Assembly: GCA_018396795.1 (NCBI GenBank)
Contig: JAGTRH010000080.1
Span: 1 to 6,322 of the forward strand
DNA from: Candidatus Bathyarchaeota archaeon
GTDB lineage: Archaea; Thermoproteota; Bathyarchaeia; Bathyarchaeales; B26-1
Direction: 5' to 3'
Length of the DNA stretch: 6,322 bases
Part shown: piece by piece, positions 1 through 6,322 of the stretch
Numbering within the stretch: position 1 is the first letter of the stretch
How the letters are laid out: each line of letters opens with the position of its first letter
Notes under the pieces: generated by a model
Told to the model about the DNA's origin: nothing
Databases searched by the model: none
What the model saw: only the letters and a program-made list of their open reading frames with translations
Made by a program: the position numbers and the translations under genes

Positions 1-702
1 TACCCATATATTGTAAAAGAGAAAGTTGCTAAAGAAATCGATGAGTCGGCCAGAAGACACGGCGTTACAGTCTTAGGTACAGGGATTAATCCAGGCTTTG
101 TTATGGATACGCTTGTAATAACTTTAACGGCGGCATGTCAAGAAATTAGATATATATGCGCTGAAAGAGTTATCGATGCCGCAAAGCGGAGGTTGCCCTT
201 TCAGAAGAAGATAGGTGCTGGATTAAAACCTGAAGAATTTAGAGAGAAGGTGAGTAAAGGTGAAATAATAGGTCATATTGGGCTTAAAGAATCAATAGCG
301 ATGATCGCCGACTCATTGGGCTGGAAACTTGATGAGATTAGGGAGAACCCTGCAGAACCCATAATCTCAAACGAGAAAGTTAGAAGTAAATTTATATCAG
401 TTGAACCTGGCTATGTGGCCGGCTTAAGTCAGAAGGCCTACGGAATCATGTCCGGCGAACCAAAGGTAACTTTGATATTTAAGGCGTATTTAGGCGCAAG
501 AGAAGAATACGACTCCATAATGATTGATGGCGAGCCGGTGGTTTGTGAAAAGATATCGCCGTGCATACATGGCGATAAGGGAACCGCGGCCTTGATTGTG
601 AACTCGATACCTAGGGTGATCAGCGCCTCTCCCGGTTTAAAAACTATGAAGGATCTTCAGGTTCCTTCAGCCATTTTGGGGGATTTAAGATCCTTTCTCT
701 AG
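1..702 (+). CDS. 2,4-diaminopentanoate dehydrogenase-like NAD(P)-dependent oxidoreductase (dihydrodipicolinate reductase fold), 5'-truncated
   Basis: The frame is open from base 1 and ends at TAG 700-702, giving 233 visible residues. The ATG at 103 is internal: the codons before it encode conserved family sequence, including GTGINPGF at visible residues 26-33, which marks the junction between the Rossmann half and the C-terminal domain. Other hallmarks of the family are RRLPFQKKIGAGL (about 63-75), HIGLKESI (about 92-99), and the closing block with NSIPRV and SPGLKTM (about 201-216). Relatives are about 340-350 residues long, so roughly 110-120 N-terminal residues, including the glycine-rich nucleotide-binding loop, lie outside the window. 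The characterised relative is the dehydrogenase of clostridial ornithine fermentation, which oxidatively deaminates 2,4-diaminopentanoate. Archaeal homologues are often annotated only as dihydrodipicolinate reductase-like. Family assignment is firm, but the substrate is not. No ornithine-fermentation partner gene is visible. The protein should be soluble and cytoplasmic, since no membrane segment is seen. Confidence 0.85.
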   Translation, partial: YPYIVKEKVAKEIDESARRHGVTVLGTGINPGFVMDTLVITLTAACQEIRYICAERVIDAAKRRLPFQKKIGAGLKPEEFREKVSKGEIIGHIGLKESIAMIADSLGWKLDEIRENPAEPIISNEKVRSKFISVEPGYVAGLSQKAYGIMSGEPKVTLIFKAYLGAREEYDSIMIDGEPVVCEKISPCIHGDKGTAALIVNSIPRVISASPGLKTMKDLQVPSAILGDLRSFL

Positions 703-711
703 ATTGAGAGA

Positions 712-719
712 TTTTATAA
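712..719 (+). promoter_or_regulatory. Archaeal TATA box for the enolase-superfamily gene
   Basis: TTTTATAA lies just after the stop of the upstream gene and is preceded by a purine-rich GAGAGA (706-711) that could serve as the TFB recognition element. Normal archaeal spacing would place the transcript start near 740-745. That leaves a leader of about 35-40 bases that contains the Shine-Dalgarno site at 765-770. The call rests on sequence and position only. Confidence 0.55.
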
Positions 720-764
720 GTGAATGAGGCGTGTATCTGTGAGCGAATGTTAAATTAAGTAATA

Positions 765-770
765 GAGGTG
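765..770 (+). promoter_or_regulatory. Shine-Dalgarno site that decides the start of the enolase-superfamily gene
   Basis: GAGGTG is a perfect match to the core of the archaeal GGAGGTGAT ribosome-binding consensus. It sits nine bases before TTG 780. The in-frame GTG at 768-770 is itself part of this motif and has no comparable site upstream, where the sequence is AT-rich. This favours TTG 780 as the true start. Confidence 0.65.
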
Positions 771-779
771 CGTGACAAC

Positions 780-1979
780 TTGAAAATATGTGATTTAAAG
801 GTTGCCACTGTTGATGTTCCTGGACTTGGACGGATGGGAATCGTTCGAGTTGATACTGATGAAGGGATTTACGGTTATGGGGAAGCCCATTGCCCCAGGG
901 AACATGTTCTGCAACTAAAACCATACATTACAGGCTGCGATCCCACAGAGGTTGAAAAGGTAATGCTTAGAATTCGCCATAGGGGCGGCTTTAAACCATG
1001 GGGTTCAGCGGTTAGCGCCGTTGAAATGGCCCTCTGGGACATAACTGGTAAAGCATATGGTTTACCCGTCTACAAGCTTATTGGAGGCAAGGTTCGCGAT
1101 AAAGTTAGGGTCTATTGTGACTGTGGCTCAGGCTTATTACTTGACAAAAATGACCCATCTTCAATGTATACTCCAGAAGCCTATGTTGAAAAAGCTAAGC
1201 GCATAATGACATTGCCGGAAAACTTCACGATTCTGAAGTTTGATATTGGTTTTCACGGCGGTCAACTCCTAAGTGTTCCAGATGGATCCTTTGAAGCTGA
1301 TGGCCATTACCCCATGAAGGGTCATGTAACTGAACGCGGACTTAAATCTGAGGTAGCTATTGTGAAAGCCCTAAAGAATACATTGGATGATAGAATAGGT
1401 TTAGCGTTAGACTGCGGTCCGGGACAGAGTTTTCCTTCGGCTGTAAGGCTGGCTAAAGCCTTAGAGCCATTTAATGTTTTTTGGGCCGAGGATTTGCTTT
1501 CGGGCGACCTATTGCCCTATACGGAGGTCCAGTTGTATCGCATGCTTTCGATGAGTACAACCACGCCTATCCTGACTGGAGAACAAATATTTCTAAGATA
1601 TGGCTTCAGGGATCTTATAGATAAACACGCTGTTGATATAGTTGCTCCCGATGTTTCCGACGTCGGTGGCATTGCTGAGATTAAGTGGATTGCCGATTTC
1701 GCCGATCTGTACGGGGTGCTGATAGCCCCGCATAATTATGGGCTTCCAATAGCCTTTATTGCAAACGTTCACGCGGCAGCAGCAATGCCGAAAAATTTCC
1801 TTGCATTTGAACATCACGCTGCTGGTGTACCTCAATGGGAGGATTTTGTGAAGGGATTAGAGAAACCTTTAATTAAAGACGGCTTTGCGGTTGTTCCTGA
1901 TAAACCTGGGCTAGGCATAGATGTCAGAGAGGAAATCGTGGGAAAATATTTGGTTGAAGGGAAAGATTTCTTCGAATAG
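780..1979 (+). CDS. Mandelate racemase/muconate lactonizing enzyme family protein (enolase superfamily), substrate unknown
   Basis: From TTG 780 the product is 399 residues, a normal family length. I chose this start because of the Shine-Dalgarno site and because the protein then opens MKICDLKV, like many relatives; GTG 768 would add four residues. Residues 1 to about 110 form the capping domain (GIYGYGEAH at 29-37), followed by a TIM barrel. Visible active-site residues are Lys153 and Asp155 (KFD, strand 2), metal ligands Asp211, Glu237 and Glu268, the His-Asp dyad Asp291 (PDVSDVGG) and His318 (APHN), and Glu344 (FEHH). Spacings of the last residues match mandelate racemase (Asp270, His297, Glu317) closely. 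Enzymes of this group abstract a proton next to a carboxylate using Mg2+, and many are sugar-acid dehydratases. The motifs EDLLSGDLLPY and LTGEQIFLR recall an environmental clade of unassigned function. A dehydratase is likelier than a racemase, but this is inference. It has its own promoter and converges on carB with a one-base gap. Confidence 0.88.
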   Translation: MKICDLKVATVDVPGLGRMGIVRVDTDEGIYGYGEAHCPREHVLQLKPYITGCDPTEVEKVMLRIRHRGGFKPWGSAVSAVEMALWDITGKAYGLPVYKLIGGKVRDKVRVYCDCGSGLLLDKNDPSSMYTPEAYVEKAKRIMTLPENFTILKFDIGFHGGQLLSVPDGSFEADGHYPMKGHVTERGLKSEVAIVKALKNTLDDRIGLALDCGPGQSFPSAVRLAKALEPFNVFWAEDLLSGDLLPYTEVQLYRMLSMSTTTPILTGEQIFLRYGFRDLIDKHAVDIVAPDVSDVGGIAEIKWIADFADLYGVLIAPHNYGLPIAFIANVHAAAAMPKNFLAFEHHAAGVPQWEDFVKGLEKPLIKDGFAVVPDKPGLGIDVREEIVGKYLVEGKDFFE

Positions 1980-1980
1980 A

Positions 1981-4900
1981 CTACCAATATCTGAATGGCA
2001 AGCTGGACATATATTCGTTTAAAGATCGTATCGTTACTCCATTTTTCCTATAATATTTTAGGGCTTTAACTATCGCTGAGGCCAGCTCAAACGTTGTGAC
2101 TATTGGAACGTTAAACTCAACGGCAAGTCTGCGGATAATATACTCGTCTTCCATAACATCAACGCCCTCATTTTCCGGATTAGCTGCTGGAACATTGATT
2201 ACTAGATCAATCTTGCGTTGCACTAGGTAATCTACTATGTTTGGTTTCTTTGCTGCTTCTCTAACCTTGTATAGGACGGTTGTCTCTAAATTGGCGTCGC
2301 GTAAGGCATCTGCGGTATGCTCGGTTGCGTAGAGTTTGAAGCCCAATTCCTTAAGGCGCCTAGCCAGCGGAATTATTTTCTTCTTCATCTCCCTTCCTCC
2401 AACAGTTATCAAAGCGGATGGGTTACTGCGTGGAAGATTGAAATCAACTGATTGTAATGCTTTCAGCAACGCATCTGCAAAGTTTTCACCGATGCATGCA
2501 GCCTCACCGGTGCTCAGCATTTCAACGCCTAAGACTGGGTCGGCCCCGCTTAAGCGCATAAAGCTAAATTGCGGAACCTTAACAGCAACGTAGGGTGTTG
2601 GCGGGGTCTCCAAGATACCTAGTTCCTTAAGGTTTTTCCCAAGCATTATTGCTGTGGAGACCTCTATTAAGTTAACACCTTTTGATTTACTTACGTAGGG
2701 AAGGGAGCGGGAAGCCCTGAGATTGCACTCAATAACGGAAACCTCCCCGTTTTTGACAAGATACTGAATATTGAACGGCCCCCTAATTTTTAGGGCGCAA
2801 GCAATTTTTCGCGTGTAATCTTCAATCTTTTCAATGACGTCGCTGCTTAGAGATTGTGAAGGAATGCTCATGACCGCATCTCCACTGTGGACACCGGCCT
2901 GCTCAACGTGCTCGATGACCGCGCCTATTAGAACATCATCGCCATCAGAAACACCGTCAACCTCAACCTCTTTGGCGCCTTCAATGAACTTAGATATGAC
3001 AACTGGGTGCTCAGGTGAGACTCTAGCTGCAAGTTCAAGATAATCCCTCAAATCTTTTTGGCTATATGCGATCCTCATGGCGTAACCGGAAAGAACATAG
3101 CTTGGACGAACGAGAACTGGGTAACCGATCTCTTCAGCAAATTTCTCAGCCTCCTCAATCGTCGTGAACTTGCTCCACTTGGGTTGCGGAATGCCTAAAC
3201 TATCAAGTAGCATGCTGAATTTAGAGCGGTCCTCAGCGGCATCAATACTCTCACTTGAAGTTCCAAGCAGCTTTACACCGGCAATGGATAGCTTTAAAGC
3301 CAAATTATTTGGGATCTGACCGCCAACGCTGACAATAACGCCTAAAGGCTTCTCCTTCTCGTATATGTCGATAACCCGTTCAAGTGTTAGTTCCTCAAAA
3401 TAGAGTTTATCCGATATATCATAGTCCGTCGATACAGTTTCAGGGTTATAGTTTATCATGATTGCTTCATCTACATTATGCTTCTTTAAGGCCCATATTG
3501 TGTTAACGCAGCTCCAGTCAAACTCAACACTTGAGCCTATCCTAAAGACTCCTGCACCTAAGACAATAACCTTATTTTTATTAGTGTCGAACTCAATGTC
3601 ATCTTCATCGCCGCTATAGGTTAGGTACAAGTAATTTGTCTTTGCAGGCCACTCAGCCGCTAACGTATCAATTTGCTTAACAACAGGAATAATCCCATAG
3701 GCCTTCCTTAAGCGCCTAACTTCATCCTCACTTACACCTATACATCTCGCTATTTGCGCATCTGAGAAGCCTAGGCGCTTAGCTTCCCTAATAATTTCAG
3801 CAGCTTCCTCACTATCAATTTTAAGACGCTTCAGTTTCTTCTCCATATCAATAATATTCTTAATTTTATAAAGGAACCATGGGTCAACACCGCTTAAACG
3901 ATAAATCTCCTTAATTGGAATACTCATCTTTATTGCCTTAACGATCTTAAATAATCTCTCATCAGTTGGGTTTCTGAGGCAGTCTTTCACGGCTTTAATC
4001 GGCTCAGGCTGTTCATCATTATTTGCAACCAGCCCGATCTTCCCGATATCAAGCATCCTAACAGCTTTTTGTAAAGCCTCTTCAAATGTTCTACCAATTG
4101 CCATAACCTCTCCAACAGACTTCATCTGAGGACCTAAGTGCGGATCTACATTCCTGAACTTACGTAGATCCCAGCGCGGGATCTTCACAACAATGTAATC
4201 TAGTGCGGGTTCGAAGCAAGCTGTCGTTACCCCCGTAACCTTATTCATTAACTCTGGAAGCAAATAGCCTATTGCGAGCTTAGTTGCTATGTAAGCAAGA
4301 GGGTAACCAGTTGCTTTACTAGCCAAGGCTGAGCTCCTAGACATTCGAGCATTGATTTCTATAGCCCTTATCTCCTCAGATCTCGGATGAAGCGCCCATT
4401 GAATATTGCATTCGCCAACTATACCTAGGCTTTGAACCGCCCTTATAGATGCTGAGCGGAGAATGTGATATTCACGGTTATTTAATGTCTGTGAGGGAGC
4501 GACAACTATCGAATCGCCAGTATGAACACCCATAGGGTCAAAGTTCTCCATGTTGCAGACCGTTATGCAATTGTTCTTATAGTCCCTCATAACTTCGTAT
4601 TCAATCTCTTTCCAGTGCCCAATATACTCCTCCACTAAGACCTGCGTGATCATGCTCTGAGCTAGAGCTCTATTTACAATTTCACGCAATTCGCGTTTAT
4701 TATGAGCTACGCCGGAGCCCTTACCGCCTAACGTGTATGCAACTCTTACAATAACTGGATAGCCTATTTCTTCAGCGGCTTTAAGAGCCTCCTCAACCGA
4801 GATGGCGGACTGACTTCTTGGAATCGGAAGCCCAGCCCTTATCATTGCCTGCCTAAAAAGCTCCCTATCCTCGGTTTCCTCAATAGCCCTTATCGGGGTT

Positions 4901-5250
4901 CCCAATACTTTTAAATCGTATTTTTCAAAGACACCGCTCTTGGCTAAGGCTACACCGCAGTTTAAGGCTGTTTGCCCACCAAAACCAAGAAGAATCCCAT
5001 CAGGTTTTTCTTTAGCAATAACTCTTTCAACATATTCCGGCGTAACAGGCAGAAGATATACTTTACCAGCGAGCCTAGGATCAGTTTGAATCGTTGCAAC
5101 ATTTGGGTTGATCAGCACCGTTTCTATTCCCTCCTCCCTTAGGGCTTTCAAGCACTGGCTTCCTGAATAATCAAACTCCGCTGCTTCACCAATCTTTATT
5201 GGTCCGCTTCCGAGAACCAGCACCTTACGCAGCCACTCAAATCTCGGCAT
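1981..5250 (-). CDS. carB: Carbamoyl-phosphate synthase large subunit
   Basis: The 1089-residue protein is complete (about 1073 in E. coli). It condenses bicarbonate, ammonia and two ATP into carbamoyl phosphate for pyrimidine and arginine synthesis, acting in the cytoplasm with CarA. Order of parts: carboxyphosphate half (1 to about 400, GSGPIKIGEAAEFDYSG at 14-30); oligomerisation domain (about 405-550); carbamate-phosphorylating half (about 555-940, RIGSSVEFDW at 570-579); MGS-like regulatory domain (about 941-1089). Nucleotide and metal residues line up with the E. coli enzyme: Arg129, Arg169, Glu215, His243, Gln284, Glu298, Asn300 and Arg302 in the first half, and Arg715, His788, Gln829, Glu841, Asn843 and Arg845 in the second. 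Both ATP-grasp sites therefore look active. In the MGS domain Lys956 and Thr976 are candidate effector contacts by alignment, but which ligand binds cannot be told. ATG 5250 is supported by a Shine-Dalgarno site overlapping the carA stop, and the six-base gap indicates cotranscription. Ser721 replaces a glycine in the second half's VLSG loop. Confidence 0.98.
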   Translation of the reverse strand: MPRFEWLRKVLVLGSGPIKIGEAAEFDYSGSQCLKALREEGIETVLINPNVATIQTDPRLAGKVYLLPVTPEYVERVIAKEKPDGILLGFGGQTALNCGVALAKSGVFEKYDLKVLGTPIRAIEETEDRELFRQAMIRAGLPIPRSQSAISVEEALKAAEEIGYPVIVRVAYTLGGKGSGVAHNKRELREIVNRALAQSMITQVLVEEYIGHWKEIEYEVMRDYKNNCITVCNMENFDPMGVHTGDSIVVAPSQTLNNREYHILRSASIRAVQSLGIVGECNIQWALHPRSEEIRAIEINARMSRSSALASKATGYPLAYIATKLAIGYLLPELMNKVTGVTTACFEPALDYIVVKIPRWDLRKFRNVDPHLGPQMKSVGEVMAIGRTFEEALQKAVRMLDIGKIGLVANNDEQPEPIKAVKDCLRNPTDERLFKIVKAIKMSIPIKEIYRLSGVDPWFLYKIKNIIDMEKKLKRLKIDSEEAAEIIREAKRLGFSDAQIARCIGVSEDEVRRLRKAYGIIPVVKQIDTLAAEWPAKTNYLYLTYSGDEDDIEFDTNKNKVIVLGAGVFRIGSSVEFDWSCVNTIWALKKHNVDEAIMINYNPETVSTDYDISDKLYFEELTLERVIDIYEKEKPLGVIVSVGGQIPNNLALKLSIAGVKLLGTSSESIDAAEDRSKFSMLLDSLGIPQPKWSKFTTIEEAEKFAEEIGYPVLVRPSYVLSGYAMRIAYSQKDLRDYLELAARVSPEHPVVISKFIEGAKEVEVDGVSDGDDVLIGAVIEHVEQAGVHSGDAVMSIPSQSLSSDVIEKIEDYTRKIACALKIRGPFNIQYLVKNGEVSVIECNLRASRSLPYVSKSKGVNLIEVSTAIMLGKNLKELGILETPPTPYVAVKVPQFSFMRLSGADPVLGVEMLSTGEAACIGENFADALLKALQSVDFNLPRSNPSALITVGGREMKKKIIPLARRLKELGFKLYATEHTADALRDANLETTVLYKVREAAKKPNIVDYLVQRKIDLVINVPAANPENEGVDVMEDEYIIRRLAVEFNVPIVTTFELASAIVKALKYYRKNGVTIRSLNEYMSSLPFRYW

Positions 5251-5254
5251 TTTT

Positions 5255-5261
5255 CCTCACC
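5255..5261 (-). promoter_or_regulatory. Shine-Dalgarno site of carB, overlapping the carA stop
   Basis: Read on the minus strand, GGTGAGG contains the TGA stop of carA and ends four bases before the carB ATG. Both GGTGA and GAGG pair with the 16S tail. The arrangement suits translational coupling, with ribosomes finishing carA and starting carB, which would keep the two subunits near equal amounts. Coupling itself is inferred. Confidence 0.6.
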
Positions 5262-6322
5262 CAATACCCCTCAAAAACTCATCGAAAAGGAACTCTGTAT
5301 CATATGGTCCTGGAGTAGCTTCAGGATGCCATTGAACAGCAAAGGACAATCCATTTCTAAGTTTAATTCCCTCAACACTCTTATCGTTTGCATTTATAAA
5401 CCAGCATTTTAGGTTGGTTTCTTTTAGAGATTCAAATGAAACAGCGTAGCCGTGGTTTTGAGTTGTTATGTAGCAGCATCCAGTTTCAAGGTCAAGCGCC
5501 GGCTGGTTCTGCGACCTATGCCCATATTTCAATTTATACGTGTCGCTGCCCATTGCTAGGGCTAAAATTTGGCTTCCAAGGCATATCCCCATAATCGAGA
5601 TTTCTTCTTCGACGAGAGATCTAACTGTTTCAATGGTGCTTACGCACTTCTTTGGGTCGCCCGGACCATTACTTACCAGAACACCGCCTGGCTTATACTC
5701 AAGAATCTCTTCGGCTGAAAAGTTATAGGGGACCCTTACAACTTCTACATGCCGTTTAAGAAGACTTCTTATTATGCTGGCTTTAGATCCGCAGTCTATA
5801 AGAACCACCCTTTTATTTCCTTTACAATCATAGTAAATAGGCTCCTTAATCGTAACTTCGCCCACTAGATCACGCATATTTGGATCTTGAACATTTTTAA
5901 CCTCCTTAACCAGACTGTCAAGGTTTGGCTCCTCACCTTCCCGGCAAACCTGAAGTATTCCTAGCATAACGCCTTTTTCCCTAAGTCTCTTGGTTAACTT
6001 CCTAGTGTCTATGCCATATATCCCCGGAACGCCGTCGCTTCTAAGCCACTCATCGAGGGTTCTGCTGGAAGCCCAATGATATGGTTTGAGGCATATCTCC
6101 TGAATAATTAATCCGGCAACTTTAATACCTAAAGACTCGAACATGACCGGAACGCCGAACCCATCGCTATCATAGGCTGGAACACCGTAATTCCCAATTA
6201 ACGGATATGTTAAGGTTAAAATTTGCCCATGATAGGATGGATCTGTTAATGACTCAGGATAACCAACCATGCCTGTTGAGAAAACAACCTCGCCAGAAAT
6301 CTTACCAACAGCGCCGAAGCCC
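5257..6322 (-). CDS. carA: Carbamoyl-phosphate synthase small subunit (glutamine amidotransferase), 5'-truncated at window edge
   Basis: The small subunit hydrolyses glutamine and channels ammonia to CarB. The ATG at 6270 is internal: upstream codons to the edge stay open and encode GFGAVGKISGEVVFSTG, the conserved N-terminal region. In all 354 residues are visible, and only about 10-17 appear missing. Visible landmarks, counted from the first whole codon at the edge (6321-6319): N-terminal CarA domain with TGMVGYPESLTDPSY (16-30) and LTYPLIGNYG (37-46); YGIDTRKLT (102-110); then a class I glutaminase domain from about 170 with SNGPGDP (217-223), nucleophile Cys247 in GICLGSQ, KYGHR (265-269), QNHGYAV (288-294), and His332 and Glu334 in QWHPEATPGP. 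The triad is intact. An oddity is Ser250, where bacterial CarA usually has His (GICLGHQ). The gene ends in TGA six bases before carB, so the pair forms a carAB operon. Its promoter and start lie outside the window. Confidence 0.96.
   Translation of the reverse strand, partial: GFGAVGKISGEVVFSTGMVGYPESLTDPSYHGQILTLTYPLIGNYGVPAYDSDGFGVPVMFESLGIKVAGLIIQEICLKPYHWASSRTLDEWLRSDGVPGIYGIDTRKLTKRLREKGVMLGILQVCREGEEPNLDSLVKEVKNVQDPNMRDLVGEVTIKEPIYYDCKGNKRVVLIDCGSKASIIRSLLKRHVEVVRVPYNFSAEEILEYKPGGVLVSNGPGDPKKCVSTIETVRSLVEEEISIMGICLGSQILALAMGSDTYKLKYGHRSQNQPALDLETGCCYITTQNHGYAVSFESLKETNLKCWFINANDKSVEGIKLRNGLSFAVQWHPEATPGPYDTEFLFDEFLRGIG

Noticed and set aside
696..715. Possible terminator: TCTCT/AGAGA five-pair stem with a six-base loop followed by TTTT, at the end of the dehydrogenase-like gene
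   Set aside because: The stem is short and weak, the stop codon falls in it and its loop, and the T run is better explained as part of the TATA box. Archaeal termination does not need a hairpin.
747..758. Three-codon upstream frame (ATG to TAA) in the leader of the enolase-superfamily gene
   Set aside because: It is too short, has no ribosome-binding site, and could arise by chance; nothing suggests attenuation.
685..924. Open frame of 79 codons on the minus strand across the intergenic promoter and the start of the enolase-superfamily gene
   Set aside because: It overlaps a conserved coding region on the other strand, shows no recognisable domain, and covers the promoter. It is best explained as a chance shadow frame.
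1593..1835. Open frame of 80 codons on the minus strand inside the enolase-superfamily gene
   Set aside because: It lies wholly within conserved barrel sequence (dyad Asp and His) and has no family features of its own.
2336..3043. Two open frames (85 and 69 codons) on the plus strand inside carB
   Set aside because: Both are antisense to highly conserved CarB sequence, and the predicted peptides are low-complexity Ser/Thr-rich strings typical of shadow frames.
3078..3101. Gly-to-Ser change in the second ATP-grasp loop of CarB (VLSGYAM)
   Set aside because: Ser at this position is common in CarB homologues as far as I recall, and the surrounding nucleotide-binding residues are intact.
5540..5728. 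Open frame of 62 codons on the plus strand inside carA
   Set aside because: It is antisense to the glutaminase nucleophile region and has no recognisable features.

Overview
The window looks like ordinary chromosomal DNA from an archaeon, most likely an uncultivated TACK-type lineage such as Bathyarchaeia. This rests on a good archaeal TATA element with a purine-rich flank (712-719), strong Shine-Dalgarno sites complementary to the archaeal 16S tail, a probable TTG start, and carbamoyl-phosphate synthetase subunits whose variant motifs (GSGPIKIGEAAEFDYSGSQ and RIGSSVEFDW in CarB, KLKYGHRSQNQ in CarA) read as archaeal from memory. The lineage is an inference; no rRNA or marker tree is available here.

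Layout. Positions 1-702 (+) hold the C-terminal two thirds of a 2,4-diaminopentanoate dehydrogenase-like / dihydrodipicolinate reductase-fold oxidoreductase, cut by the left edge. A gap of 77 bases (703-779) carries a TATA box and a Shine-Dalgarno site. Positions 780-1979 (+) hold an enolase-superfamily enzyme of the mandelate racemase/muconate lactonizing group, with a full set of metal and His-Asp residues but unknown substrate. Its stop lies one base from the stop of the convergent gene carB (1981-5250, -). Directly upstream of carB, six bases away in the same operon, is carA (5257-6322, -). carA runs off the right edge and lacks only its first dozen or so codons. There is no stretch of 300 bases without a gene, and no RNA gene, mobile element or repeat array was seen.

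How the genes work together. CarA releases ammonia from glutamine. CarB uses it with bicarbonate and two ATP to make carbamoyl phosphate, the precursor of both pyrimidines and arginine/citrulline. The two plus-strand genes look like an unrelated catabolic or amino-acid-modifying pair. The internal promoter means the racemase/dehydratase-like gene can be transcribed separately from the dehydrogenase-like gene, so a shared pathway is possible but not shown.

I found no convincing undescribed system. The points worth a second look are the tail-to-tail junction with a one-base gap, the atypical active-site details of the enolase-superfamily protein, the uncertain substrate of the truncated dehydrogenase, and a His-to-Ser change next to the CarA nucleophile.
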